In this document: one piece after another, positions 28,130 to 37,891 of the stretch
How the letters are laid out: each line of letters opens with the position of its first letter
Position numbering within the stretch: position 1 is the first letter of the stretch
Origin: Craspedostauros australis
Lineage: Eukaryota; Bacillariophyta; Bacillariophyceae; Mastogloiales; Achnanthaceae
Assembly: GCA_026770025.1 (NCBI GenBank)
Contig: JAMXDE010000045.1
Location: forward strand, 310,001-374,000
Length of the DNA stretch: 64,000 bases
Reading direction: 5' to 3'
Position numbers and translations under genes: made by a program
Notes under the pieces: generated by a model
The model's database searches: none
Seen by the model: only the letters and a program-made list of their open reading frames with translations
Told to the model about the DNA's origin: nothing

Positions 28130-29056
28130 ATGATTCACGAACACTTCTGCGGCATCACAGAGGTCCGACCTGGACGCACGATGTTCGCGCGATGCCTTCT
28201 GATAGGAACGACCAACATGGCCGAGGTCAGCATCAACCTCATCTGCGTGCACGGCACGATGGGCGCCTGCAAGCAGTTTGATGCGGTGTGGGAACCCCTG
28301 GCGCAACACCTCTCATCCACGTCGATGGCCATTTGGATGTTCGACACGCTGGGCTGCGGACGCACGCCCGTGCCACCGCGCGGATCGTACTCGGCATCGG
28401 ACTTTGCAGACGACGCCATCGAGGCCGACATCCACGGACTCATCGTGCGCAAGGTCGATACGGCCAAACCGATGGTATTCGTCGGCCATTCATACGCGCC
28501 TCAAACCATCCTGAAGCTCGTGCGGGATTATCCCGTCATTCACAAGGCCGCTGCAGGATTCGTGTTTTGCAACACCGGATTCCACGGCAGCCACGCGGCG
28601 CTTATCAACGGCGGCCCGACGATCTTCAAGGTGCTGCCCATTTGGCTTCTGAGCTGCCTGCACCCGTTGATGACGCAGGCATTCTTGAAGCTGGGTTTTT
28701 CGGCCTCCACATCACGCGAAATTCTGGAGACGGCGAGAAACGACAGCAACAGTAACGATCAGAACATGACGCGGCATTACTGCGCGGCCCATATCTGGCT
28801 CACTCCAGAGGAAGCGCAGGAGATCGTACAAAGCGTCAACGCAACAAGGACTGGCCCACTTCCCATCGTCGTGCTTCACGGAGTCGAGGATCAGATCTTC
28901 CCAATCACGGTCGGCGAAGCCACGGTCAAGACGCTCGATGTTCAACCCTTGGTGGTGGTTGAGAAGGCAGGCCATCAGATCTACGAAGAGCAGCCGGAAG
29001 TGGTCGCCCGGGAAATCGCAAACCTCGTGCTGCAGCATTCCTTGGGTTCCAGGTGA
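28130..29056 (+). CDS. Alpha/beta hydrolase fold protein (ABHD8-like)
   Basis: A 308-residue protein with the ordered motifs of the alpha/beta hydrolase fold: the oxyanion-hole segment LICVHGTMGA (about residues 38-47), the nucleophile elbow FVGHSYAPQ with Ser near 123, the acid in VVLHGVEDQIFPI (Asp near 252) and the histidine in VVVEKAGHQIYEEQP (about 284). The length equals a bare catalytic domain plus a small cap. The GHSY nucleophile and overall motif spacing resemble ABHD8 and related lipases/esterases, but the substrate cannot be told. No signal peptide is evident; the first 30 residues could be a leader, and an internal ATG at about 28181 could also be used. Single exon. Confidence 0.85.
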   Translation: MIHEHFCGITEVRPGRTMFARCLLIGTTNMAEVSINLICVHGTMGACKQFDAVWEPLAQHLSSTSMAIWMFDTLGCGRTPVPPRGSYSASDFADDAIEADIHGLIVRKVDTAKPMVFVGHSYAPQTILKLVRDYPVIHKAAAGFVFCNTGFHGSHAALINGGPTIFKVLPIWLLSCLHPLMTQAFLKLGFSASTSREILETARNDSNSNDQNMTRHYCAAHIWLTPEEAQEIVQSVNATRTGPLPIVVLHGVEDQIFPITVGEATVKTLDVQPLVVVEKAGHQIYEEQPEVVAREIANLVLQHSLGSR

Positions 29057-29587
29057 AGCAAGTGAATGGAAGAATGGGAGTGCGCGGAAAGTTGATTCTG
29101 CAACAAGCCCAGCATGTACGCGCAATCGAACACGAGAATGAAATGTCCAGAGCGATTGCATGGTTTATATAGTACATTAGAGCACAGTCAATTCGGTCTC
29201 CTCTGTTGTTGCTCTGAGCTCTTGTGGAGACATCTGTAGAGTTTTAGAGAGATCTACCTCTTCCTCTCCCCACTCTCAAGAAAGATGGGGCGTGACTGCG
29301 ATGTCACGGAATAATACACAATCCCCGGAGAATAGAAATGTCGCATAGACTCTTTGTATTTGTCCGCGTTTGTATGTGTTTTCACCGAAGAAATCGGAGA
29401 AGGAGAAGAACGAGATCGCCAGAACCAGCGCCTGGCCAGCACACCATTCTGAAGCGGACATTCGATGATCTCCGCTGCGATCCTTCCCATTCATCCCATC
29501 TCAATCCGCATCTGCATCTGCATCCATCATACGAGCACAGAGCAAGACGACGACGACGGCGACAAGAAGGAAAGGCAGCTATGGATC
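29057..29587. other. Intergenic region
   Basis: Spacer between two plus-strand genes. Near 29500-29530 CATCTGCATCTGCATC-type short repeats lie directly before the proposed start of the next gene and give it a spurious N-terminal extension. Confidence 0.5.
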
Positions 29588-31555
29588 ATGGATCTTGGTC
29601 GTCTGATGCGGTTCGGTCGCAACGCTGAACGCCATGCAGCCAGCAGTAGCAGCGGCAGCACTGGCGTCGCCAGCCACAGGACAATCTCATCCTCGCTGTC
29701 GCTGGCAGGTGGCGCAAAGAGAAGGAAGCGAAGGATCCCGCTGGTCCTCGTCCTCGTTGTGGCAGCCTTTGCCTTGCTTGCCATCCAGCAGTTTGCGTTC
29801 GATGACGGTGGGATTGTCATGGTGGATCTGCGCCAAATCGCGGAGGCCACAGCACCAACGGCGAAGAAGAAGAGAAAGCATCCCGGATTCCACACGAAGT
29901 TCACGTGGGTCGATGTGCTGAACCGCGTGCCGAAGGAGATGTACCAGCCGCTGCAGGAGGTGGACGCGCACAAATGTGAGGCCTGTCATGATGCCAGCGT
30001 GCGATACCGCGAATGGTCCAAGCTGGTGCACCCGTTACCCGTGTGCCGCCTCTTCAAGACGCTGTGCTCGCGAGCCATCTCGCAGAAGGCGTACGGTCCG
30101 TTGGTGGCCAGCGCGAAGATGTACAACAGTGTCCATGCCGTGTGGATCAGTCTCATCGTTGTGTTGTGCACGATTATCGGAATCGTCGTCTCGTCGCGAC
30201 AACCAGGAGCTGACCTTGGCGCGATGGGCAACTGCAGCAACTCTACTAATATGGCAGCCGCACTCGCACTCACGTTAACGCCATCACAACGACAACACCC
30301 AACCAACATGCCGTTGCCGCGCACAACGCAACGCAACACCTCCGCCCAACGCGTGATGCACAGCCTGCAATCCTGGTGGTTGCAGGGCGCAACCTTCACG
30401 CACCCGACACGCACATTCAAGCTCTTCATCATGATCCTCATGGTGTCCGAATTGCTGTGCTGCAATGCGCCCAACATCTCCAGCTACTCCACACCCGAGC
30501 TCATCGCCATCTCGCAACGGCTGCCGCCCGTCGATCGGTTCGTTCCTTCCGTGAGCCACTGGCTGATGCCGGATCTGAACGTGGTGACGACGGACAAATG
30601 GGTGCGGCGGTTGGAATGGGCGCGCGCTGTACATCTCATCGCGTGGTGTGCTTTCCTCTTACTGCCGACGCGCCGATCGTATCTGGCCACGGTGTTCTAC
30701 ACCATCGGAGCCGTGCTGTACTGCGTGCTGGGAGCCATTGCCGTGACGTACGAACACTTGCATACCATGTCGGGATGCATGCTGTACGTGCTTGTGGCGT
30801 GTCTGGCAATTCCGGATTTGGAAACGAACCGCCGATCCGCGGCGTGGTTGCGACACATCCTGTTTGCCGCCATCCTGGTGCCGTCGTACCTCTTCGCGGG
30901 CATATCCAAGATCCGGTACGATGGCATTTGGGTTCAGCTGACGGGATCGTGGTTCCCCACTGGTGTGGATCCGGCCCACGCCATGCTGCCGGCAGCGTTG
31001 CAGCTCATCAAGGACTATCCCATGATGCAGACCCTCATGTCGTGGGGCAACCTGGTCGTGGAGTTCTTCCTGCCATTGGCCGTCCTGTTGCACGCCGACG
31101 TCATGCCGTTGCGGTACTTGTTCCATCTGTCGGAACTGCTCTTCCACGTATCCATCCTGATCCTCATGAGTCCCAACTTCCTGAGACACTGCCTCTTGCA
31201 CATATTGGCGATGGATCCATTGGGAATCTACGACGCAACGATGATGCAGCAACGCAGGCGGCCACACAACAAGGACGCAGCACCTCCAAGCACAAGGGAG
31301 ACGGCCGCATCGCGCTTGGATTGGATCCGGATCTGCATCGGCATGATCGTGCTGGCCTGGAACTTCCAGGTGCAGTTGGCATCCGACACGCGGTCGCTGC
31401 GTGGCAAACCGGGACGTGGCAATCCCTACCTGCCGGTGCCCGAGTACTCCATGTTTGTGAAATCGAGAGACCAGCAAGGGACGTGGTATCAAGGTTTGGT
31501 ATTGGACATTCTCGCATTGGGACTGTACATGCGATGCATGTTCATGGGCGGCTGA
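29588..31555 (+). CDS. HTTM-like multi-span membrane protein
   Basis: The open frame begins at 29465, but its first 41 codons translate simple repeats, so I take the ATG at 29588 (655 residues). The N-terminus has a Ser-rich segment and one membrane span (RIPLVLVLVVAAFALLAIQQF), then a region with HKCEACHD and a second span (VHAVWISLIVVLCTIIGIVV). The C-terminal half has about six further hydrophobic helices and the segment YLFAGISKIRYDGIWVQLTG, which matches the GlxK...W..G core of the HTTM domain related to vitamin-K-dependent gamma-carboxylase. The catalytic lysines of true carboxylases cannot be judged by eye, and the usual soluble beta-domain is absent. The function of stand-alone HTTM proteins is largely unknown. 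Long frames on both strands overlapping this gene are shadows. Confidence 0.68.
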   Translation: MDLGRLMRFGRNAERHAASSSSGSTGVASHRTISSSLSLAGGAKRRKRRIPLVLVLVVAAFALLAIQQFAFDDGGIVMVDLRQIAEATAPTAKKKRKHPGFHTKFTWVDVLNRVPKEMYQPLQEVDAHKCEACHDASVRYREWSKLVHPLPVCRLFKTLCSRAISQKAYGPLVASAKMYNSVHAVWISLIVVLCTIIGIVVSSRQPGADLGAMGNCSNSTNMAAALALTLTPSQRQHPTNMPLPRTTQRNTSAQRVMHSLQSWWLQGATFTHPTRTFKLFIMILMVSELLCCNAPNISSYSTPELIAISQRLPPVDRFVPSVSHWLMPDLNVVTTDKWVRRLEWARAVHLIAWCAFLLLPTRRSYLATVFYTIGAVLYCVLGAIAVTYEHLHTMSGCMLYVLVACLAIPDLETNRRSAAWLRHILFAAILVPSYLFAGISKIRYDGIWVQLTGSWFPTGVDPAHAMLPAALQLIKDYPMMQTLMSWGNLVVEFFLPLAVLLHADVMPLRYLFHLSELLFHVSILILMSPNFLRHCLLHILAMDPLGIYDATMMQQRRRPHNKDAAPPSTRETAASRLDWIRICIGMIVLAWNFQVQLASDTRSLRGKPGRGNPYLPVPEYSMFVKSRDQQGTWYQGLVLDILALGLYMRCMFMGG

Positions 31556-31980
31556 GTCATTCCTGTAGAGTGCGAATTCTTCCTTTCCGGTGACGAACCG
31601 TGGGAGGCAGATGACGCAATGTGAGTCAGAAGAGGCGGTCGTATCGTTCCGTTGGGCGGACAAATGGCCCGTAGTGCACTCATGGTTGGCAGACAATGAT
31701 AAACGATGTAAATGCGTTTCGCAGATGGCAGTAGGAAAAGATGAACAGTGATGATGATGACAAATGGAGTCGCCTGATGCAGTGTTGTGATGTCCTGGGC
31801 TCGGTTTGGCTGAGTTGTATGTAGAGACTAGTGAAGTTGTCAATGTCTATCAGTATGTGATAGTGTGTGTGTGTGTGTGTGTGTGTGTTTCTATTTGCGG
31901 TTGCTTTATATCTCTATGTGCAATGTGATATTATATGTTCATGTGGCGAGGTTGTGCTCTGCCAGGATTGCGTGATCGCC
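31556..31980. other. Spacer between convergent genes, with GT microsatellite
   Basis: Both flanking genes end here. It contains a (GT)13 run at 31863-31888 and otherwise only AT-rich sequence. Confidence 0.6.
31863..31888. repeat. (GT)13 microsatellite
   Basis: Thirteen perfect GT units in the 3'-3' spacer. Confidence 0.9.
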
Positions 31981-32925
31981 TTAGTTGCGGCTCGCCCAAA
32001 GCATGGACGACGACACGAGCAGCTGCCGATTCTCGTAGAGAAACTCGCGCAGCACCTTCCAATGCTCGACACGCGAGTATTGCAGCGGCGTGAAACCACG
32101 TCGATCCTTGATCAGCAGCAGCTCCGGATGCGATTGCAGGATGCGCTGGCAGATGGACAGCTGCGGTTGGGGATGCCAGCAGGCATCATGCAACGGCGTA
32201 CGGCCGCCATCATCGCAGCAACGCAATGTGACGTCGCGCGACGATAGCAAGTGTTCAAAGATCTCCTGGTATCCGCGGCGGCACGAGATGTGCAGCAGGG
32301 ATTCGCCGAAGCGGTTGCAGTAGTTGCGGATGCGGTCCTGTTGCTTCAGCTTGGCAATGTCGTTGTGGCGTGTGGCAGCGACGATCTCCGGCTGGTAGCC
32401 CTTGATCTGGTCTTCCGTGACGGCTGCGAAGTAACCCTCCGCTTCGAGGTCCTTCGCCGCGCGTGTGCATGTTTCGGTGCCGCCATGGATGGCGCTGAGC
32501 AAGGCCTGGAGGTACTGATCCGGGCTCGATCGCAGGTGCTCATCTGGATGTGGCATTGCTGGTTGTGCGGATGCTGTCGTTTCGGCCTTTGCGATTGGTG
32601 TCAGCCGTCTGCGCTTGTTGGGTGAAGTGGTGGATGATGTTGAAGTTGGGCTTTCAATCTTGTCGCTTTCTTCGTGCGCGGCTCTGCGCTTGCTGGTGCT
32701 GCTCTGGATGCATGTGGAGTTCATCGTGATTGCTGTCATAGTCATACTGTGGTAGTTGTGGTTGCGAGTGGGAACGGATGCGGTTGCTCGTGATGGTTGC
32801 GCTTGTGTTGCTTTGATGTGTGTCTGAGTTGTGGATTGTGAGTCTTCAATGTTGAGCTTCGAGAGTCGAGGCTTCCAGTGTTGTGTCGATTCCGTTACTT
32901 TGCACCGTTCGGCAGTGACCGACAA
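31981..32925 (-). CDS. Ankyrin-repeat protein of a diatom-type family
   Basis: A 314-residue protein. The first 125 residues are Ser/Thr-rich and disordered with a basic cluster SPNKRRRLTP, a likely nuclear localisation signal. The C-terminal part has about three ankyrin repeats: NRFGESLLHISCRRGYQEIF, DDGGRTPLHDACWHPQPQL and DRRGFTPLQYSRVEHWKVL. The start of the array, NRFGESLLH after a variable helix, is typical of a large stramenopile ankyrin family. Upstream, YLQALLSAIHGG and a short helical region complete the conserved part. Ankyrin repeats mediate protein binding; the partner is unknown. The first ATG is used, though several in-frame ATGs in the disordered part (around residues 61-68) would also leave the domain intact. 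Confidence 0.82.
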   Translation of the reverse strand: MSVTAERCKVTESTQHWKPRLSKLNIEDSQSTTQTHIKATQAQPSRATASVPTRNHNYHSMTMTAITMNSTCIQSSTSKRRAAHEESDKIESPTSTSSTTSPNKRRRLTPIAKAETTASAQPAMPHPDEHLRSSPDQYLQALLSAIHGGTETCTRAAKDLEAEGYFAAVTEDQIKGYQPEIVAATRHNDIAKLKQQDRIRNYCNRFGESLLHISCRRGYQEIFEHLLSSRDVTLRCCDDGGRTPLHDACWHPQPQLSICQRILQSHPELLLIKDRRGFTPLQYSRVEHWKVLREFLYENRQLLVSSSMLWASRN

Positions 32926-34583
32926 GTGGTCCTCCTCAAACTGGAGCCACTGTGAGTGCCAGATGGCTCATCTTTGGAGCAGCTCGTGCTTTGTCAGAGC
33001 TATGCGTGGTCCGTGTCCGTTTGGGGATGACAATTTCGTCCCTGCGCGGTATTGGATGTGGCGATCCTGTGGTGTGGTTGGCTGGTTTGTGTCTGAACAC
33101 GCTGCTGGTTCCACGTACCGTTGTTCTGTGCCAATCGCCAGTTTCCTGGCCCGCAGTATACAGCGATACGCTGGACGGAACGACACGTCGTCACACGTCC
33201 AACTTGGTGGCTTCTCTGCCAGCTGTCGTGTTCTGTCTCGTTTGCGAGAATGGTGGAAAAAGTGGACGTGGTTGGTCCTTCCCAATTGTGATGTGTTGCT
33301 GCATCTATTGCACTCGTTGGCGAACGCGTGTCGCACGGCTGTCCACGTCATCGAAATACTTAAGCTGTTCCATTCGTGTTCGTTGGCGCAACGGCCTCAC
33401 ATTTTCAGTTCGACACGCCAGTCGTATTTCTTGGTTCTGCATCAGCGCAAACGCAAAAATGACACATCACAACACATCATAGCACAGTGCGCCACAACGG
33501 TGCTCAGCGAAAATACCGTTTCTGTTGCAACACCATCACACTGATCAAAGCGACGATGATGATGATGGCAGTTCTGAATCAGAGATGAACACCAATGCGG
33601 GCAAACGGCGTTGTACAATCGTGCACAGCGAACATGGAAACGGGGCACACACATCATACTCGCCACACTCAAACAAGGCTCATCATTCTCGGAACACATC
33701 ATCCTTGCATCAGCAGCTTGGTCTTCCCTTTTCGGCACGGATGGGCATGAATGCTGTGTCCGCAACACCACATGTATGCATGCGCTGCAAGTGCACGGAT
33801 AGGCCCATGTGAATGCAAATGAGCAGAACCACCTCTCCGTCACCGACAGCACAGGATGTGACGTCGCCGTCGTACATCTCACCAGCAACGACTCTTTCCT
33901 TCCTGCCTTCTGCGCAGATACAAACACGAATACTCAACGAGCTACTGTACTTCATAGGGTTGTTGCAGCGTGCTCTCACACATCCTCGTGGAGCGCAAAG
34001 AGGAGAACCACGTAACAGGCGAAGACTCTCCGATGATGACTCATCCACGGAGTGCATTTCACCCACGCGCCGCAAGAAAGCTGCTGCCATCTGCGACACT
34101 CCCGTTTCCATGTGAGGCCTCAAAGTCCTCCGTCATCGCTTCATCAAAATGGCGACGATGATGACGGCGATGACTTGCGAGAGACAACGACAGAGATACA
34201 TGTACGTAGAGTCAGAGAGAAGTCTCTCTTCTCTTTTGTTTCTCTCTCTCCTCTCTCTTGGGTGTTCTCGGTCCAGTCGTCCGTTCCACCCAGTTTCTTC
34301 TCTTTCTACCCAAACGTGCCAAATTTGTGATAGTCTAATCCATTGAGTCGATGTTCGTACTATCCACGACCATGCCAAGAATCGAATTCAACCCGAACAA
34401 CAAATCGGGAAGATTCCGCCACGCGAGACAGCAACAACAGGCAAGAAGACCAAGCGGAGCAGCGGCACCGATCGCAGCGAACCATCAACATCTGCGCGTC
34501 ACGGCAAAGCACTCCAGACAGTCAAGATACCCCAGGCTGGTGCTGCCATCAGTAGCATCATCATCATTATCATCATCACAATC
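32926..34583. other. Gene-poor region between divergent genes
   Basis: About 1.65 kb with no supported gene. Near 34220-34260 there is a CT-rich tract. The frames here (32831-33544, 33442-33927, 33710-34123) lack family motifs and overlap on opposite strands. Confidence 0.45.
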
Positions 34584-35867
34584 ATGGGAAAGCTGCGACA
34601 GCGCAATACGAAGTCGAGCAAGACGCCGGCACCGGCAGGCCCTGTTCCAACCGAGGCGGCGACTGCGAACGCGACCCAATCAGCTCGGAAAGACCCCAAG
34701 AATGAAGAGCCCGAGAAAGACGAAGAACAATCCGCCTGGGATATCATCTTGCGGCATCCGCTTTTCTGGGGAATCCTGCTGCTCGGCATTCCATACGGCC
34801 TTCATGTTGGGTACAGATACGTCCTGCTGCAACAACCGCAATGGATCAACACCGTGGCCAACCTGCCGTCCGACCGGACGTTGCGTCCGGCCGTCACCAT
34901 GACGGATCCTCGCCAGCTTCTCATCGTGGGTTCCATCGCATCCGCGACGTCCCAGGTTGCACATGAACTGTCACGCACCCTGCACATGGAGATTGGGCAT
35001 GAAGATTCAGACTCTATGTGGCAATTCGTGCGCGACGGCACCGTCAGCTGGTTCCACGGGGTGCGGTTCATGGACCCGGATCACAAGGCGCAGGCAGTGC
35101 CGTTGCTCTGCAAGGTGTCCTTCTCATTCTACAAGAACGGCAAGGGCGAGAACTACGGGTTCGGTCCCACCCTGTTCGGAACGCCCAACTACACCAAGTC
35201 CTTTCTCCATCCCAACTTTCGCACCGACTGGATGAGGGAGTGCGAACGAATGCTGTCGCAGGAATACGGTTGCGCCAGAACCCAACCGCAATCGTGCGCC
35301 ACGCCCTTCGCACGCACCGTGACCCAGCATCGGCATCCCCGCAAGCTCGTCGCGAGTCTCGTCAACAAGTACTGCAATTCCGATGGCGAACTGAGGGCCG
35401 CGCCCCAATCCTTCTTGACCCTCCTTCTCATCCTCTTTCTACCCAGCAAAGGTGACGACGCCATGCAACTGTACGAACGCAAGTTCCACACGCCCGATCA
35501 TTGTCCCCGGCAGATGGCGCAGTACGTGCTGTGGTGGTACGGCGATGTGCTCCTTCCCATGGTGGATGACGGCACCGTCGATGGCAGCTTCGCGGTGGAA
35601 TCGTCAGGTGTCTGTTCTGTGGGTGAGCTGGTCGGATTGTCCAGTGAGGAGACCGTGGTGTATGCACCCAACCATCACTCGTACGTAGATCATTGCATGC
35701 ATAACGTGACGAATCAAGCCGTCCCATTCGGGAGATCCAGAAACATTGGCAAATCTGCCAAAGCGAAGAAGCTCTTGTTGACGTTTCCAGGTCTGGATGA
35801 TGACGAAGTCTCAGAGATGGAAACGAGGATCCAGGATCTGGCCACCAGAATGGGATACAGCACTTAA
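34584..35867 (+). CDS. Type II membrane protein, sulfotransferase-like
   Basis: A 427-residue protein with a basic, disordered cytosolic start, one membrane span near residues 56-80 (PLFWGILLLGIPYGLHVGYRYVLL) and a lumenal domain, the layout of Golgi glycosyl- or sulfotransferases. After the span RQLLIVGSIASATSQVAHEL resembles the 5'-phosphosulfate-binding loop (VGxxxSGTS) of PAPS-dependent sulfotransferases, though the central Gly is replaced by Ala. GHEDSDSMWQFVRDGTVSWFHG is a conserved-looking stretch that I associate with a diatom family of such proteins. Many cysteines and histidines follow. An alternative is a nucleotide-binding lumenal protein of unknown activity. The ATG at 34584 is the only sensible start; the frame upstream shows no membrane or domain features. 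Confidence 0.55.
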   Translation: MGKLRQRNTKSSKTPAPAGPVPTEAATANATQSARKDPKNEEPEKDEEQSAWDIILRHPLFWGILLLGIPYGLHVGYRYVLLQQPQWINTVANLPSDRTLRPAVTMTDPRQLLIVGSIASATSQVAHELSRTLHMEIGHEDSDSMWQFVRDGTVSWFHGVRFMDPDHKAQAVPLLCKVSFSFYKNGKGENYGFGPTLFGTPNYTKSFLHPNFRTDWMRECERMLSQEYGCARTQPQSCATPFARTVTQHRHPRKLVASLVNKYCNSDGELRAAPQSFLTLLLILFLPSKGDDAMQLYERKFHTPDHCPRQMAQYVLWWYGDVLLPMVDDGTVDGSFAVESSGVCSVGELVGLSSEETVVYAPNHHSYVDHCMHNVTNQAVPFGRSRNIGKSAKAKKLLLTFPGLDDDEVSEMETRIQDLATRMGYST

Positions 35868-36419
35868 CTGCAAATAGCCGCAGAGGCAATGTGTTGAAGT
35901 TGCGCGCAACGTGTGGATCTATCAGTATCCTCTGGTATTCTGTGGAGTCACTCTTCATCGTGTGGCCACATGTTGGTGTCGTTGATGGCTGTTGTTTGTC
36001 TGCTCGATCTCGAAGGTCGCGATGTTGTAGCATACAGCTCTTCTCCACCCCCAAGTAGACTCCAATTCAACACGCTCAAAACTGTGCAGATATCGTTGTG
36101 ATCGAAGTGGTCGATTTTGCCGTTGTTTGGACAAGTTCAAAAGTAACGGCTTTCTTGATTTTCGTTCCCAACGACGCTGTTTGTGCAGGAATTCACAGAA
36201 CAAGCGCACGGATACTTCGCACTGGCATCAGAGGAACATCATCAACATCAACGATGTTGTCGGAACACGTGCAGATCTCGCAAGAGAGTCCATTGGAACC
36301 AGTGTGACCACCAGTGCTACCACCATCACTTCGCCATTCCCACAATCATCAACAACTATCGCCACCATCCCAAGCACCATCAATCCTCTTCCCCATCTCT
36401 CCCCCTCTTTCGCTTCATC
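35868..36419. other. Intergenic region
   Basis: Spacer upstream of the SPC24 gene. An in-frame extension of SPC24 runs through it from 36183, but it translates ATCA/CATC-rich sequence into His-rich nonsense and is better seen as 5' UTR. Confidence 0.55.
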
Positions 36420-37448
36420 ATGACATCGCCTCTGCTGTTCACCATGTCCCAAAAACGCAAAGGCGATGAAGTCCTCGCACCGAAGACGCCATCCGTGGTG
36501 CTGGGACGCCACGCATCCAAGCGTTCTTCCGAATCCATCAACATGTTCACACCGCGCCCTACAGGACCATTGGACATGCTGCGCGCGATGAAGTCCACGT
36601 GGGTCGGAGAAGAGAAGGAGGACGCCGATCCTTTCCTCGCAACGATCAGCAGCATCGAGATCTCGTCCACCAACGCGCAGACCGAGCTGCGACAGCAATC
36701 GGAGCAGATCCAGCAGAGGCTGCAGCAACAAATCCAACAGGAAGAATCCGCGGCGCAATCGGAATCGCAAGATTTGAATGCGTTGGAGCAGTCCTTGCAG
36801 CACCTGCGGCAAACGAAAGAAGGACTGCATGTCGAGATTGACAATCTGCGGCAAAAGCAAGATCAGCTGCAGTCTCGCATCTCGCGTTACCAGCAGGAAG
36901 CGTCGTACGAGATCGAAACCATGGATCAGGTCGAGGAGAATCTCAAACGCCATGTGCCGCGGTTGCGAACGCAGATCTCGATGTACGGACGAGTGACTGG
37001 GATCAAGTGGGAGTATTCGTCGGAGAATATCCTATCAGGACAAGTGGTGAGTTCGTTGTTATGCTGCGCGACGCGATGTGATGCCGAATTTCTGGTGGCG
37101 GTGGTTGATGCCATGCTTGCTCAGTATGCGGACCATGGACACTTCCACTCAAGCGACGCTTGCGGTGACTCGAGCATACAAAACTTATGAGAGCATCTTG
37201 CTAACACATCTCGATTGTGCTTTGTTTTCATGTTCATTCAACCCAACGCAAACCGAAACCGAAACCCAAACTCGACTCGGTTCAATCATACCATCATCGC
37301 TCGCGCAACCTTTGCTGCACTGCACGAACAGGCAATCCCATCGCAGCATGGATTCAAGAACTTCTCCTTGGACGTGCGGGACTTTTCGAGGTACGAAATT
37401 GCTGATTATCTCTGGACGGCGATGAACGGAGGCGAAAGCATGCAGTAG
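36420..37448 (+). CDS. SPC24: Kinetochore protein SPC24, two exons
   Basis: SPC24 is a subunit of the NDC80 complex, which links kinetochores to spindle microtubules. Exon 1 (36420-37046) encodes an N-terminal basic, Ser-rich segment, a long heptad coiled coil of Gln/Glu/Arg (about residues 75-180) and the first part of the globular domain, LRTQISMYGRVTGIKWEY. The 285-bp intron has donor GTGAGT and acceptor GAACAG, phase 0. Exon 2 (37332-37448) continues as AIPSQHGFKNFSLD...YEIADYLW. The joined domain matches the SPC24 pattern (IKWDY, short loop, hydrophobic strand, then helix ending in DYLW), and the DYLW end is characteristic. Total 247 residues, longer than animal SPC24 because of the N-terminal extension. 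An ATG at 36444 is an alternative start. Confidence 0.85.
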
Positions 37449-37891
37449 CACTTGATCAGGAGCGACGTAACGTCCACAGGTGTCAGTAGTCAGATTTGAC
37501 CAATCTCTCTCAAGGTTTAGAAAGAAATTTACTTTCACGAAAGGAGTTGGTTGCCGCCAGGCTGCGCACCGCAGAGCGGCATTGATGCTAGAGTAGAGCA
37601 GCACAGAAATCGTGGCACTTTGGCTCTCCGGTGGCAGCCATCTACCAACATTGAGTGTGCATACGTGTATGTGTCTCTTGTGTATTTTTATGTCTGTAGT
37701 CTTTGCATTGGTTGTTCCATTTATGTCGCTGGGCATGGCCGTTGCATTCGGAGTTTCGATATGGCCACGTACCTTCACTGATGCATGTATCCCATCCATC
37801 GCACTGTCTGCACCATCCTACGAGTTGTACCAGTACGATGTTGCTGTGTACCCGCCCCTTTGTGCGCATGCGTGTTCTGTGGATGGCCAGC
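37449..37891. other. Spacer between convergent genes
   Basis: Contains the 3' ends of SPC24 and of the SLDWxY-domain gene. No further feature recognised. Confidence 0.5.

Noticed and set aside
30376..31843. Long open frames on both strands (30376-31593 plus, 31843-30659 minus) overlapping the HTTM-like gene
   Set aside because: They are rich in His/Arg, lack hydrophobic or family patterns, and follow from the codon use of the HTTM-like frame, which has clear membrane helices.
36183..36419. N-terminal extension of SPC24 to the ATG at 36183
   Set aside because: The 79 extra residues are a His/Gln-rich translation of CATC-type repeats; the domain and coiled coil start after the ATG at 36420.
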